DNA of 37,790 nucleotides, from contig JAQSXR010000024.1 in assembly GCA_029256575.1 (NCBI GenBank), forward strand, positions 1-37,790. Reading direction: 5' to 3'. The position numbers were made by a program, and so were the translations under genes. Below are positions 1 through 8,412 of the stretch, in pieces; position 1 is the stretch's first letter, and the number at the start of each line of letters is the position of its first letter. Under the pieces are notes generated by a model. It had not been told where the DNA came from. It ran no database searches and worked only from the letters and a program-made list of their open reading frames with translations. The stretch comes from Clostridiales bacterium. GTDB lineage: Bacteria; Bacillota; Clostridia; Lachnospirales; JAQSXR01.

Positions 1-246
1 TTCTGTTAATGCACCTTCTGCTGTTTGGATTAATGAAATTCCATCTTGTGCATTTGTTGAAGCTTGTTGTAAACCTTTAATTTGGTTTCTCATCTTTTCA
101 GAGATCGTAAGACCAGCTGCATCATCACCAGCACGGTTAATTCTGTAACCTGATGAAAGTTTTTCACTTGATTTTGCAAGTGATCCAGTTGTTCCTGTTA
201 ATTGTCTATGGGTATTCATAGCTGAAATATTGTGATTGATTATCAT
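1..246 (-). CDS. hag: Flagellin, N-terminal part (cut by window edge)
   Basis: This is the first 82 codons of a flagellin, the filament subunit exported through the flagellar type III apparatus. It starts [16 protein letters not shown] and continues through the conserved coiled-coil D0/D1 region. Its protein differs from the complete neighbouring flagellin only at residue 24 (Ala instead of Ser) over the visible part, so the two genes are a recent tandem duplication or are kept alike by gene conversion. The ATG at 244-246 has an AAGGAGG ribosome site at 255-261 and a CsrA-type hairpin further upstream. No sigma-28 promoter was seen in the 96 nt between the two genes, so it may be read through from the upstream flagellin promoter. 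The C-terminus lies outside the window. Confidence 0.95.
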   Translation of the reverse strand, partial: MIINHNISAMNTHRQLTGTTGSLAKSSEKLSSGYRINRAGDDAAGLTISEKMRNQIKGLQQASTNAQDGISLIQTAEGALTE

Positions 247-270
247 AATAAATTCCTCCTTGGAATGTTG

Positions 271-285
271 GTGGCTCCTTGCCAC
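271..285 (-). promoter_or_regulatory. CsrA-type leader hairpin of the first flagellin
   Basis: In the mRNA this reads GTGGC-AAGGA-GCCAC, a perfect 5-bp stem with the loop AAGGA, which fits the CsrA site ANGGA displayed in a hairpin loop. A second AAGGA lies in the ribosome site (255-261), about 10 nt downstream. The pair resembles the two-site hag leader of Bacillus subtilis. CsrA binding is inferred. Confidence 0.65.
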
Positions 286-302
286 GTTATTTGGTTAAAG
301 AA

Positions 303-325
303 AACAGGCAGGATGCCCATTTTTT
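303..325 (-). terminator. Weak terminator-like hairpin after flagellin 2
   Basis: On the minus strand GGGCA-TCC-TGCCT is followed by TGTTTTCTTT. The stem has only four Watson-Crick pairs plus one G-U pair, so termination is probably partial and could allow read-through into the downstream flagellin. A T run on the other side also gives it a plus-strand terminator look. Confidence 0.35.
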
Positions 326-342
326 TATACTAATTCTAATGA

Positions 343-1251
343 TTATCTAAGAAGTGATAAAACACCTTGTGGAGCCTGATTTGCTTGAGCCAACATAGAT
401 TGTGAAGCTTGTAATAATATGTTGTTCTTTTGGTGTTCCATAATTTCTTTTGCCATATCTACGTCTCTAATACGTGATTCAGCAGCTTGTAAGTTTTCTG
501 CAGATACATTCAAGTTATTGATTGTGTTTTCAAGTCTATTTTGGTATGCACCTAAAGTAGATCTTTGTGAAGATACTTTCTTAATTGCTGTATCAAGTCT
601 TGATAACGTTTTATCAACAGCTGAAGCTATTTGAGTACCAGTTGTAGTACTTGTCATATCAAGGCCAGTAGCAGTATTTGCTGATACCATAAGAATACTG
701 AAACCATTTGCTACAGTAGCAGTTGAATTAGTTATTCCAAGCTTAAAGGCTCTCATATTTCCAACAACAACACCCATAGTTTGTCCACCATTAGCACCGA
801 TTTGAAGTTTCATTTCAGTAGCTGCTGCTGAATATTTACCTGTGAATAATTTCATTGTATTAAATTCAGTAGTTGTAGCAATTCTGTCTATTTCTTGAAT
901 TGATTGTTGTAATTGTGAGAAGATAGCATTTCTATCGTCTGCTGTCTTAGTTCCATTACCGTAATCTACTACTTTTTGTCTCATTGTTTTTAAGATTTCA
1001 TGAACTTCTGTTAATGCACCTTCTGCTGTTTGAATTAATGAAATACCATCTTGAGCATTAGTTGAAGCTTGTTGTAAACCTTTAATTTGGTTTCTCATCT
1101 TTTCAGAGATTGTAAGACCAGCTGCATCATCACCAGCACGGTTAATTCTGTATCCTGATGAAAGTTTTTCACTTGATTTTGAAAGTGATCCAGTTGTTCC
1201 TGTTAATTGTCTATGAGTATTCATAGCTGAAATATTGTGATTGATTATCAT
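343..1251 (-). CDS. hag: Flagellin (complete, 302 aa)
   Basis: Filament structural protein. The conserved N-terminal flagellin domain covers about residues 1-140 and the C-terminal domain about 220-302 (ending SMLAQANQAPQGVLSLLR). The central variable region is short, as in the roughly 275-310 aa flagellins of many Firmicutes. The ATG at 1249-1251 follows AAGGAGG at 1260-1266. The gene lies directly downstream of fliW and csrA on the same strand and has its own sigma-28-like promoter (1335-1361) and a leader hairpin with an AAGGA loop (1276-1290). The likely control is sigma-28 transcription plus CsrA translational repression relieved by FliW. FlgN, FliW and FlgM encoded upstream belong to the same assembly pathway. 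Confidence 0.98.
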   Translation of the reverse strand: MIINHNISAMNTHRQLTGTTGSLSKSSEKLSSGYRINRAGDDAAGLTISEKMRNQIKGLQQASTNAQDGISLIQTAEGALTEVHEILKTMRQKVVDYGNGTKTADDRNAIFSQLQQSIQEIDRIATTTEFNTMKLFTGKYSAAATEMKLQIGANGGQTMGVVVGNMRAFKLGITNSTATVANGFSILMVSANTATGLDMTSTTTGTQIASAVDKTLSRLDTAIKKVSSQRSTLGAYQNRLENTINNLNVSAENLQAAESRIRDVDMAKEIMEHQKNNILLQASQSMLAQANQAPQGVLSLLR

Positions 1252-1275
1252 AATAAATTCCTCCTTGGATTGTTA

Positions 1276-1290
1276 GTGGCTCCTTGCCAC
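1276..1290 (-). promoter_or_regulatory. CsrA-type leader hairpin of the complete flagellin
   Basis: The mRNA hairpin GTGGC-AAGGA-GCCAC is identical to the one before the other flagellin. It has an ANGGA loop and is followed by an AAGGAGG ribosome site at 1260-1266. Dual CsrA binding here would block ribosome access. The sequence identity is seen directly; the function is inferred from the hag leader of Bacillus subtilis and the adjacent csrA and fliW genes. Confidence 0.7.
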
Positions 1291-1334
1291 GTTATTTTGA
1301 ATGAAAAACTGGCCGTTTTACATTTGTACCATAT

Positions 1335-1361
1335 ATATCGACAAAGTTCTTGTAGAACTTA
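1335..1361 (-). promoter_or_regulatory. Sigma-28-like promoter of flagellin
   Basis: Minus strand TAAG-N15-GTCGATAT, close to the sigma-D/sigma-28 consensus TAAA-N15-GCCGATAT. It sits between the csrA stop and the flagellin leader and predicts a start site near 1328, giving a leader of about 75 nt that contains the CsrA-type hairpin. Confidence 0.7.
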
Positions 1362-1391
1362 ATGCCCAAAAAATAATTTCAATTATAAATA

Positions 1392-1604
1392 TTATAATTT
1401 TTTAAGAAATTCAAATGTCTCATCTGATGCTGCTTGTTTATTGCTCTCTTCAATTTGCAAATAAATTTCTTTTCGATATACGGGTATTGATCGAGGCGCA
1501 ACTATTCCAAGACGAACAGATTCCCCTTTAATCTCCAATACTTGAATTTCGATATTATCATTTATAATTATTGAGTCTCCTACTTTACGTGATAAAGATA
1601 GCAT
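1392..1604 (-). CDS. csrA: Carbon storage regulator CsrA
   Basis: Small dimeric RNA-binding translational regulator of 70 aa. It has the family N-terminus MLSLSRKVGDSI and the core GIVAPRSIPVYRKEIY, which carries the RNA-contacting arginine. Its ATG overlaps the fliW stop codon (TAATG), implying translational coupling. In Bacillus this protein represses flagellin translation by binding GGA motifs in the hag leader and is sequestered by FliW. Both flagellin leaders just downstream contain matching motifs. The C-terminal tail is slightly extended, as in other Firmicutes. Confidence 0.97.
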   Translation of the reverse strand: MLSLSRKVGDSIIINDNIEIQVLEIKGESVRLGIVAPRSIPVYRKEIYLQIEESNKQAASDETFEFLKKL

Positions 1605-2083
1605 TATACCTCACCTACCTCTTTGCTGTTTTTTTTAGCATTACGAAGCATTTCATATATATTAAATCGAATCGGATAGTCATCGTTTTCTACCATAACC
1701 TGTACCCCTAAAAAAGTATCCGTATTAATAATTATTGGAGCTTTTAAATTAGTAAATAGTTCTTCAACGTCCTTTTTTGCATTAATAACAGTATAAAATG
1801 CAACGTTACTTTCATTGCAATCACCCAACTGATTAATTAATTCATCTTCTATTATTGGATTATATTCATTTAATATACTAATCGGATTCATAATAGGTAT
1901 CGCTATATTTTTATCCTCTAGTGATTGAAGCCAATTTATGATTGGTATTTCCCCATCATCTGTTAATTCGTATACAATTGCAAATTCTTTATATTCATTA
2001 AAACCAAAAATACCATTTCTGAAATTTATTATTTTATTATCATCGATTTCTACTATTCCGAAGTGTTTTGTATTTACTTTCAT
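1604..2083 (-). CDS. fliW: Flagellar assembly factor FliW
   Basis: 159 aa FliW. This cytoplasmic protein binds free flagellin or CsrA and so couples flagellin translation to export. Recognisable parts are the start MKVNTKHFGIVEIDDNKI and the FGFNEYKEFAIVYE segment typical of the family. It overlaps csrA by one base. The start codon has no ribosome site at normal distance: the nearest good one (AGAGGAG, 2116-2122) is about 33 nt away and a hairpin lies between them (see 2092-2113). This placement may itself be regulatory. Confidence 0.95.
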   Translation of the reverse strand: MKVNTKHFGIVEIDDNKIINFRNGIFGFNEYKEFAIVYELTDDGEIPIINWLQSLEDKNIAIPIMNPISILNEYNPIIEDELINQLGDCNESNVAFYTVINAKKDVEELFTNLKAPIIINTDTFLGVQVMVENDDYPIRFNIYEMLRNAKKNSKEVGEV

Positions 2084-2091
2084 AATATGTT

Positions 2092-2113
2092 GCTACAAAA
2101 TAAATTTTGCAGC
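2092..2113 (-). promoter_or_regulatory. Hairpin between ribosome site and fliW start
   Basis: The mRNA segments GCTGCAAAAT and ATTTTGTAGC can pair (about 10 bp with one G-U, minimal loop). The hairpin sits exactly between AGAGGAG (2116-2122) and the ATG (2081-2083). Folding would bring the ribosome site to an effective spacing of about 10 nt. The pairing is seen; the function is inferred. Confidence 0.4.
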
Positions 2114-2146
2114 TACTCCTCTCGTAAATTATTTGAATTTCAAATC

Positions 2147-2629
2147 TTAATTTTTTTCATCCATTATATAAGAATTTTCTATTATTCCACTATGTGCATT
2201 TTTATAATAAGCTAAAGATTGTTTACTTCCTTTGTTAAATTTACGAATTTTCGTTTTAACATTAGTAAAATGATTTTCTAACAAGGCTTTATTCGCTTGC
2301 TCCATAATTTGTATCTCAACAGAAAGGCCAGTAATCTTTGATATATGTGATTTCATATAGGCAATGTCACTCTTATATTGTTCCGTATTTTCCTTTATTT
2401 CAACTCTAACCCTATCATATATTCCATTAAAACCATCATCTATTATCGTGATGCTCTTAATTAACTCACTTTTTTTGTCCATTGTTTCATCAAACTTATC
2501 CATGTCAAGCTCTGGTGTGGATACAATTTTGCTTTGTTCTGAAACCAAAACATGCATTCTTTGTAATAATTCTAATTTTTTATCTAATGAATCTTGTAAT
2601 AGTTTGATATAATCCATAACATTATCCAT
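2147..2629 (-). CDS. FlgN/FliT-like flagellar chaperone (putative)
   Basis: 160 aa, hydrophilic and almost wholly helical, with no membrane segment. Heptad-like patterns (LLQDSLDKKLELLQRMHVLVSEQSK) resemble the coiled-coil FlgN/FliT export chaperones, but identity is too weak to be certain. It starts at an ATG preceded by GGAGG at good spacing and sits between flgL and fliW. In Bacillus an unrelated gene (yviE) occupies this slot. A chaperone for FlgL, FliD or flagellin is the likeliest role. A clear flgN homologue exists separately at 7502-8011. Confidence 0.6.
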   Translation of the reverse strand: MDNVMDYIKLLQDSLDKKLELLQRMHVLVSEQSKIVSTPELDMDKFDETMDKKSELIKSITIIDDGFNGIYDRVRVEIKENTEQYKSDIAYMKSHISKITGLSVEIQIMEQANKALLENHFTNVKTKIRKFNKGSKQSLAYYKNAHSGIIENSYIMDEKN

Positions 2630-2661
2630 CTGCAGCCTCCTTGCTTTACATGAACATCATA

Positions 2662-4020
2662 TTATCTTATGAAATCTAGTAGCGATGTTTGTATGACTCT
2701 TCCTGATGCCATTAATGAGGCATTATATACGGTTTCATGGCTTGTTAATTTAACAATTGTTTCTGCCAAATCTATGTCTTCGTTTAATGACATTAAATCT
2801 GTAAAGTTAACTTCATCATCAGTTAATCTTGCATCTGTTAATATAAGTCTATTTAACTTACTTCCTGATTTAGAAATTTGTTCTAACGTATTTGCAAGTT
2901 GCTTGTCAATATCAGATATAAAAGCTCCTGCTATTCTACTTAATTGTTCTTCTTGTAATACTCCTAATTCCGTATCAGCAGGTGTGTAATTTTTAATTGC
3001 ATTGATAATCTCATCAAAGTCTCTTACCAAATCAGTCGTAATTACATCTCTTCCAAGTGTATTAATGGTTATCGTTTGCATATATCCTGTTTGATAATTC
3101 ATTCCTTCTGCTGACTTTGTAAAGTTACTCCATGTAGTATTGTCTAAAGGGTCTGGTTTTTTTATACAGTCAAAATAATGTTCTGGTTTTATTTGGTTCT
3201 TTTCAAAACTATTTTTTACATAAGTGAATTTCATATTAAAATTGTCATTAAGAGAAAAAGTCTTACCTTCTACATTATTAAAAATAAGTTCTCCAGTATC
3301 TTTTACAAAATGAACATCCCCTGTGACTGGTTTATTAGCATTTGTGTCTGTAGAGTTAACAGTAACAACTGTAAGTGGTGTTCCATCTGAACCATTTATT
3401 ACTACACCTGCATTATCTACTAAGGTAGTTCCAGAAACTGATGCAATTTGATCATAACTTAGTCTAACTCTGTAAATATCTTCTACTTTTGGAGGGGTAC
3501 CATCAATTACTCTTTGAGTAGCTACAATATTTTTATTATTGAATTCTTCGGTTATTTCATATGTATCTGTGTTTTTTTCTGTAAATACTAATCCATTATC
3601 CGTTTTTAAGCCTGAAAATACAAATCTTCCACCATAATTAGTGTTGCCTTCTTGTAACACTTGGTTTTTAAGTTCCGACAATTCAGCTACTATTTTTTCC
3701 ATATCTGTCGTGCCGAGTGCTCCGTTGCTTAGTTGTATTGTTAATCCTCTTGCTCTTTTCAGAATATCATTAACATTTACCATTGATTTCTCAGTAACTG
3801 TCATCCAAGAATTAGCATCATCAACATTAGATTTATATTGTGTTATTTCACTAACACTTGCACGAAGTCTAAGCGCTCTTACTGCAACGATTGGATCTTC
3901 TGATGGTTTCGTTATTTTTTTACCAGTCGATAATTGTGTTTCGTACTTAGATAGTGCTGTTTTATTATTCATTATATTTAGTAACATAGTATTATTTAAC
4001 ATAATATTAGTAATTCTCAT
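2662..4020 (-). CDS. flgL: Flagellar hook-associated protein FlgL (HAP3)
   Basis: Hook-filament junction protein of 452 aa, longer than the usual 300-400 aa because of an expanded central domain (about residues 150-300). The N-terminus (MRITNIMLNNTMLLNI, then LSTGKKITKPSEDP) and the C-terminal flagellin-like helix (DLAETIVKLTSHETVYNASL) are diagnostic. The ATG follows GTAGGAGG. It lies 11 nt after the second flgK on the same strand, so it is part of the flgM-flgN-flgK-flgK-flgL operon. Confidence 0.95.
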   Translation of the reverse strand: MRITNIMLNNTMLLNIMNNKTALSKYETQLSTGKKITKPSEDPIVAVRALRLRASVSEITQYKSNVDDANSWMTVTEKSMVNVNDILKRARGLTIQLSNGALGTTDMEKIVAELSELKNQVLQEGNTNYGGRFVFSGLKTDNGLVFTEKNTDTYEITEEFNNKNIVATQRVIDGTPPKVEDIYRVRLSYDQIASVSGTTLVDNAGVVINGSDGTPLTVVTVNSTDTNANKPVTGDVHFVKDTGELIFNNVEGKTFSLNDNFNMKFTYVKNSFEKNQIKPEHYFDCIKKPDPLDNTTWSNFTKSAEGMNYQTGYMQTITINTLGRDVITTDLVRDFDEIINAIKNYTPADTELGVLQEEQLSRIAGAFISDIDKQLANTLEQISKSGSKLNRLILTDARLTDDEVNFTDLMSLNEDIDLAETIVKLTSHETVYNASLMASGRVIQTSLLDFIR

Positions 4021-4031
4021 TTACTAACCTC

Positions 4032-5786
4032 CTACGCGCCAAGTCTATTAATTGTTACATCGAAAATCTCATCCATAACAGACATAATCTTAGCCGCTAA
4101 TTTATAAGCCTGTTGAAATTTAACCATATTAGTTGTCTCTTCATTAGCATCTACTCCCATAATGGATTGGCGCATATATTCAATAGAACTCACTATAGAT
4201 TTCTGACCTTTTTGAAAATCAATAGCTTGCTTAGAGTCTATCGCCATTTCTGCTACGATGGATTGAAAAAAGTTCTCCGGTTTTCCTTGTTTAAACATGC
4301 TCATATCATGTCTTTTGTTAAGTAATTGTTGTAAAATATCAGTTCCATCTATCGTATTAACTACATCCGATGTTGTTGCTAACTTATTTACATCTGTAAG
4401 GATTTCTGAATTTATCCTAAAATTAGAAATATCTATTTGGTTATAAGAAAATTCATCATTCAACGGTGGAGTACCTGTATACCCTTTAAATGTGAATAAC
4501 AAAACATTTGAATCACCATACAAATTTTGCCCTTGAATATGAATATCATTCATTTCTTTCGCAAAGGTTCTTACAAATTCATTCAAACGACGTTTGTAAT
4601 GAGCGATTCCTTTGAACTCCATATTTTCTCCCATTTCAATATATGTAGGAGTTGCAGGTGCAGGAGTAGTATCATCAATCGTAAAAGTTATACTTGAAGG
4701 GGTGACCGGTAGAGTTGTAGTATCCTCAGGCGTATATGTAAATGACGTATAATTAACATCAATACCATCAACTGTGATTTGACCGCTAGCCGGAATATCT
4801 GTTCTCTGAGGATTTTCAATTGTTATAGTTGCTCCAGGTAATGTACTTGTATAACTTGATACATATTTTCTTAGATTATCATTATTATTACCATCTCGAA
4901 TATCTAAGTATCCCTTCAGCTCTCCAGATAATGTTAAATCATCTGTATAAAAATTTTGACCTGTTACCCACTTTATATCATATAAATCCGGAACATCCTC
5001 TGGATTGTGTAGTTGCGTTCTAGGAACACATTCAAGATATCTTGCTTTGTTTCCGTCTACTAGAGTTTGTCCATTTAAAATAATTGTAGTTCTCTTTAAA
5101 TCCATACCCTCATCAACTTCTATAACCTTAATGGGAATTATTGAAGATAATTTATCAATAAGATTATTTCTTTCATCTCTAAGGTCATTCGCTTTTTGTC
5201 CGGTAAGTTCTTGATTTATTATCTGTTGATTTATACCAGCTACTTGATCTGCTATGCTATTTATTTGTTCAACACTAGTCATAACACCAAAATTAGCTTC
5301 TTTTTGTAAGTTATTGAGCTGTTCCGATAATCGATTAAAATTTTCAGTAAAGCTATCAAGTGAAGAAATAGCTGCTGCTCTATAGGAAGGGTCTGAAGGA
5401 TTCGTCGAAAGTTTTTGTAGTTGTGTATATAGATTACTAATTTCTTTCGAAAGTCCAACATCAGATGTTTCATTAAATAGATATGTTAATTGATCTAACT
5501 GGGTTTGTTTAACATTATATTCTCCTAAATATTGATTGTTATTCCAATATTTTGAATCATAATATGGATTTCTTTGTTGTTCAATTCCAGTTATCTCTAC
5601 TCCTGTTCCAATCATACCTACACTACCAACTCCTGCCATTGGCCTAGTTGCTTTTTGTGTAGCTACTTGTCTACTAAAACCAGTAGTAGTTGCATTAGAA
5701 ATATTATGTGCTGTTGTATTTAATGATCCTTGTGCAGTATATAGTCCCTGTAAGGCAACGTTTACTCCAAAAAATGAAGAAGACAT
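4032..5786 (-). CDS. flgK: Flagellar hook-associated protein FlgK, paralogue 2
   Basis: 584 aa HAP1. The N-terminal rod-like motif (MSSSFFGVNVALQGLYTAQ, then LNTTAHNISNATTTGFSRQ) and the C-terminal helix (TTNMVKFQQAYKLAAKIMSVMDEIF) are typical of FlgK. A Thr/Pro-rich stretch (about residues 340-385) looks like an inserted surface loop. It begins 20 nt after the first flgK, with GAGGAG before the ATG. Two adjacent FlgK homologues suggest either two junction rings or specialisation to the two flagellins. Confidence 0.93.
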   Translation of the reverse strand: MSSSFFGVNVALQGLYTAQGSLNTTAHNISNATTTGFSRQVATQKATRPMAGVGSVGMIGTGVEITGIEQQRNPYYDSKYWNNNQYLGEYNVKQTQLDQLTYLFNETSDVGLSKEISNLYTQLQKLSTNPSDPSYRAAAISSLDSFTENFNRLSEQLNNLQKEANFGVMTSVEQINSIADQVAGINQQIINQELTGQKANDLRDERNNLIDKLSSIIPIKVIEVDEGMDLKRTTIILNGQTLVDGNKARYLECVPRTQLHNPEDVPDLYDIKWVTGQNFYTDDLTLSGELKGYLDIRDGNNNDNLRKYVSSYTSTLPGATITIENPQRTDIPASGQITVDGIDVNYTSFTYTPEDTTTLPVTPSSITFTIDDTTPAPATPTYIEMGENMEFKGIAHYKRRLNEFVRTFAKEMNDIHIQGQNLYGDSNVLLFTFKGYTGTPPLNDEFSYNQIDISNFRINSEILTDVNKLATTSDVVNTIDGTDILQQLLNKRHDMSMFKQGKPENFFQSIVAEMAIDSKQAIDFQKGQKSIVSSIEYMRQSIMGVDANEETTNMVKFQQAYKLAAKIMSVMDEIFDVTINRLGA

Positions 5787-5805
5787 TTTTGTTTCTCCTC
5801 TCTAT

Positions 5806-7419
5806 TTAAGCTCGTCCAACTTTCATAATTATATGTTCAAGCATTTCACTTAATGTATTCACTACTCTCGCTCCAGCATTATACGCATGCTGATATTTAA
5901 TCATGTTTCCTAATTCTTCATCAGAAGAAACCCCAATAACACTTTGTCTTTGATTTTCTATTTGAGTTATCATTTTAGCTTCTGTTCTATTTATAGTAAT
6001 CGCTTTATCCCCTTTTTGTCCTATCTCGTACATCATTTTAATATAATATTCACTCGAACTCAATTTCGCTGTATCATTAGGATTAAGAAGTAAATCCTTT
6101 TCTTGCCATTTTCTCAATATATCTTCTACTACCGTTGCATCTCCAACTTTTTCTTTATCTAAATTAATACAAAGCTTGTTGTAGTCTTGGTCCACTAATG
6201 GATTAATGATAAGATTTCCTGATGCATATAGTGTATACGGATCGCTTGGATCCTCTTCAATATAATTTCCCAACGCGTCATATCTATCTATATACTCTCT
6301 CTTAAATACCTCATATCCTTGCATTCCGTCCAAGCCATATGGTGCATTTGCAGTATCAAGTTTAGGTGGTGTACCTGTATTTGGAGATAAAGCATTGTTT
6401 ATTTTTGTTACAATAGAATGTACTAAGTTATCAAATTTAGCTTGCACACTCATTATTATGGATGGTTCTACAAATTTTTCAAAATTTGCCGGGTCATTCA
6501 TTGCTGTGTAATTAACAGCTGCAGTACCTCTACCAAGCATCAATCCCTTTAATCTACCTGTATCATTAAAGTTCTCTGGACCAATTGTACTGTCTAACCT
6601 AATTACATCACTACCAAAAGCAACCCAAATCGGATTTACCATTCCACTATTAGCGGCTGCCTGCTTTACATCCATTTTCATATAAGAAGATTCACTAATA
6701 AATTTTACATTCTCAAACATTACTTCTACTTCGCCAGTATATAGCTCTTTATAAGTTATCTCTCCATACTGTGCAAGTTCATCAAGCAATAAATTTCTTT
6801 CATCTCTAAAGTCATTTGCAGAAGCCCCTGTTATTTCAGCTTTTGCAATTCTTTCATTAAGATCGATTACCTCTTGCCCAATAACATTTATTCTTTTTAC
6901 GATTTCTGTTATTTGCTTATTTAGATTTACTTGATAACTGCCTAATTGATTTCCAATTAGATTTACTCTATCTACAAACAAGGCAGCACTCTGAATAAAT
7001 AATCCTCTATTTTCAAGTCCTTCTGGATGCTTTGATAATTCATCGATAGAAACCCATAAATCATCCATTATGTCAGAAAAACTTTCACCATCTATTTCTC
7101 CAAAAATATTTTCTATTTCTATTATTGTTTCGTGTTGTGCTTCATAAAATCCAAATCTACTAGTCTCATTTCTTAAAGATTTATCTAAGAAAATGTCTCT
7201 TATCTGTTTTATCGCTTGTACACTTGTTCCAAGTCCAACTTGCTTCAAAGAATTTGCAGATTGTCCAATTGTTGAATAATTAAAATCCTTGAATAATACT
7301 TGTTGTCGAACAAACCCTACCGTATTTACATTGGACAAATTATGTGCTGTAGTATTTAATGCGGTTTGTTGAGCTGAAATTGATGATGCTGCCATATATA
7401 TACTGCTGATTGATGACAC
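5806..7419 (-). CDS. flgK: Flagellar hook-associated protein FlgK, paralogue 1
   Basis: About 537 aa HAP1, the first junction protein added to the hook cap. Hallmarks are ALNTTAHNLSNVNTVGFVRQQ near the N-terminus and NMIKYQHAYNAGARVVNTLSEMLE at the C-terminus. The GTG at 7417-7419 is chosen because it starts VSSISSIYMAA, which aligns with the MSSSFFGVNVA start of paralogue 2, and AAAGGA lies about 13 nt upstream. A TTG at 7449 is open in frame but has no ribosome site. It follows flgN and is weakly similar to the next gene outside the ends. Confidence 0.92.
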   Translation of the reverse strand: MSSISSIYMAASSISAQQTALNTTAHNLSNVNTVGFVRQQVLFKDFNYSTIGQSANSLKQVGLGTSVQAIKQIRDIFLDKSLRNETSRFGFYEAQHETIIEIENIFGEIDGESFSDIMDDLWVSIDELSKHPEGLENRGLFIQSAALFVDRVNLIGNQLGSYQVNLNKQITEIVKRINVIGQEVIDLNERIAKAEITGASANDFRDERNLLLDELAQYGEITYKELYTGEVEVMFENVKFISESSYMKMDVKQAAANSGMVNPIWVAFGSDVIRLDSTIGPENFNDTGRLKGLMLGRGTAAVNYTAMNDPANFEKFVEPSIIMSVQAKFDNLVHSIVTKINNALSPNTGTPPKLDTANAPYGLDGMQGYEVFKREYIDRYDALGNYIEEDPSDPYTLYASGNLIINPLVDQDYNKLCINLDKEKVGDATVVEDILRKWQEKDLLLNPNDTAKLSSSEYYIKMMYEIGQKGDKAITINRTEAKMITQIENQRQSVIGVSSDEELGNMIKYQHAYNAGARVVNTLSEMLEHIIMKVGRA

Positions 7420-7501
7420 TCTGTAAAACACATCCTTTCGTGCTTGCAATGAAAATGCAATGGATATACCCTTTAGAACTTACCTAAGCATAAAATGTTA
7501 C

Positions 7502-8011
7502 TTATTGTTTCGCATCAAAACTACTTCTAGGTTTCGTTTCTCCATAAATTGTCTGTTTTGTATACCCTGCGGTCTCTGGTCCCTGATTACAGCTTTGTAT
7601 ATAATTAATTGTATAATCAACCATTTGTGCCGCTTCACTTAGTAAATCTTTATTCATATTATTTATTTTTTGTAGTTGTGTTATTATGCTTACTAATTCT
7701 AGTTGTAGCTCTCTTAATCTATGTTTGCCGTCTTGATTATCAGGCAACAGTTCTGCTATCTTTGATATCGTTAATTCGTTTGCATCTTTATTAATAACAA
7801 TTGCTATATCATTAACTATTTCTTCTCTACTCTTCTCTAAACGCATTATGCCCCCGACAATATCTTGCTCATTATCGGTAATAGCATGTAAACCAGTAAT
7901 ATCATCCCGTATTATTACTTCTGTTTTGGATTTCGCTATTTCTAAAAGTCGTTTATGTTGAGATACTTCTTCATCTAAGACATTTAATAAATCTTCAATT
8001 AGACTTGCCAA
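7502..8011 (-). CDS. flgN: FlgN family export chaperone
   Basis: 169 aa FlgN-like protein, a cytoplasmic chaperone that keeps FlgK and FlgL unfolded for export. It is helical with the pattern ..LLNVLDEEVSQHKRLLEIAKSKTEVIIRDDITGL.. typical of FlgN, plus a polar C-terminal tail. It sits directly between flgM and flgK, the same place as yvyG/flgN in Bacillus. Confidence 0.85.
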   Translation of the reverse strand: MASLIEDLLNVLDEEVSQHKRLLEIAKSKTEVIIRDDITGLHAITDNEQDIVGGIMRLEKSREEIVNDIAIVINKDANELTISKIAELLPDNQDGKHRLRELQLELVSIITQLQKINNMNKDLLSEAAQMVDYTINYIQSCNQGPETAGYTKQTIYGETKPRSSFDAKQ

Positions 8012-8024
8012 ATAAAACCCACCT

Positions 8025-8306
8025 TTATCTCATTACTGATTCATTTATTTTTGAAACCAATGCCTCAGCAAATTCATTTGTATTTCCATCATATAACCCA
8101 TTCTTTAATTTTAATCTAACATCATTAACTCTATCCATTCTTATATCGTTTGCATTCGCAATCGCCTGTTTCGCTATTTGCATATCTCTTCCAGTTTGAG
8201 ATATTGCTAATGTATCTTGAACTTTTGTAGTATTAATTGAATTAACTTTTTTTGTTGCATTTGTATTATATACTTGATTGACTCTAGTAACCTGATCAAT
8301 TCTCAT
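8025..8306 (-). CDS. flgM: Anti-sigma-28 factor FlgM
   Basis: Anti-sigma factor that holds sigma-28 inactive until the hook is complete. The chosen start gives 93 aa beginning MRIDQVTRVNQVY, with AAAGGA upstream. An earlier ATG at 8339 would add 11 residues but lies only about 8 nt from the predicted transcription start. The C-terminal half (RMDRVNDVRLKLKNGLYDGN..EFAEALVSKINES) matches the sigma-binding helices of the family. It leads the flgM-flgN-flgK-flgK-flgL operon and has its own sigma-28-like promoter, which would give the usual feedback. Confidence 0.9.
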   Translation of the reverse strand: MRIDQVTRVNQVYNTNATKKVNSINTTKVQDTLAISQTGRDMQIAKQAIANANDIRMDRVNDVRLKLKNGLYDGNTNEFAEALVSKINESVMR

Positions 8307-8354
8307 ATCTAAACACTTCCTTTCTTTCATGCATTCCATCTATTCTTAATAAAT

Positions 8355-8381
8355 ATATCGGTAATTTTATCTTTTATATTA
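8355..8381 (-). promoter_or_regulatory. Sigma-28-like promoter of flgM operon
   Basis: Minus strand TAAT-N15-ACCGATAT, one mismatch in each box compared with TAAA-N15-GCCGATAT. It is downstream of the yvyF terminator and predicts a start near 8347, leaving a leader of about 40 nt before the ATG at 8306. Confidence 0.65.
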
Positions 8382-8412
8382 TAGACAATTTTATTTTTAT
8401 TAATATATGTAA

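Noticed and set aside
2669-2989. Plus-strand ORF of 106 codons opposite flgL
   Set aside because: It is the complement of the conserved FlgL C-terminus and shows no independent coding features.
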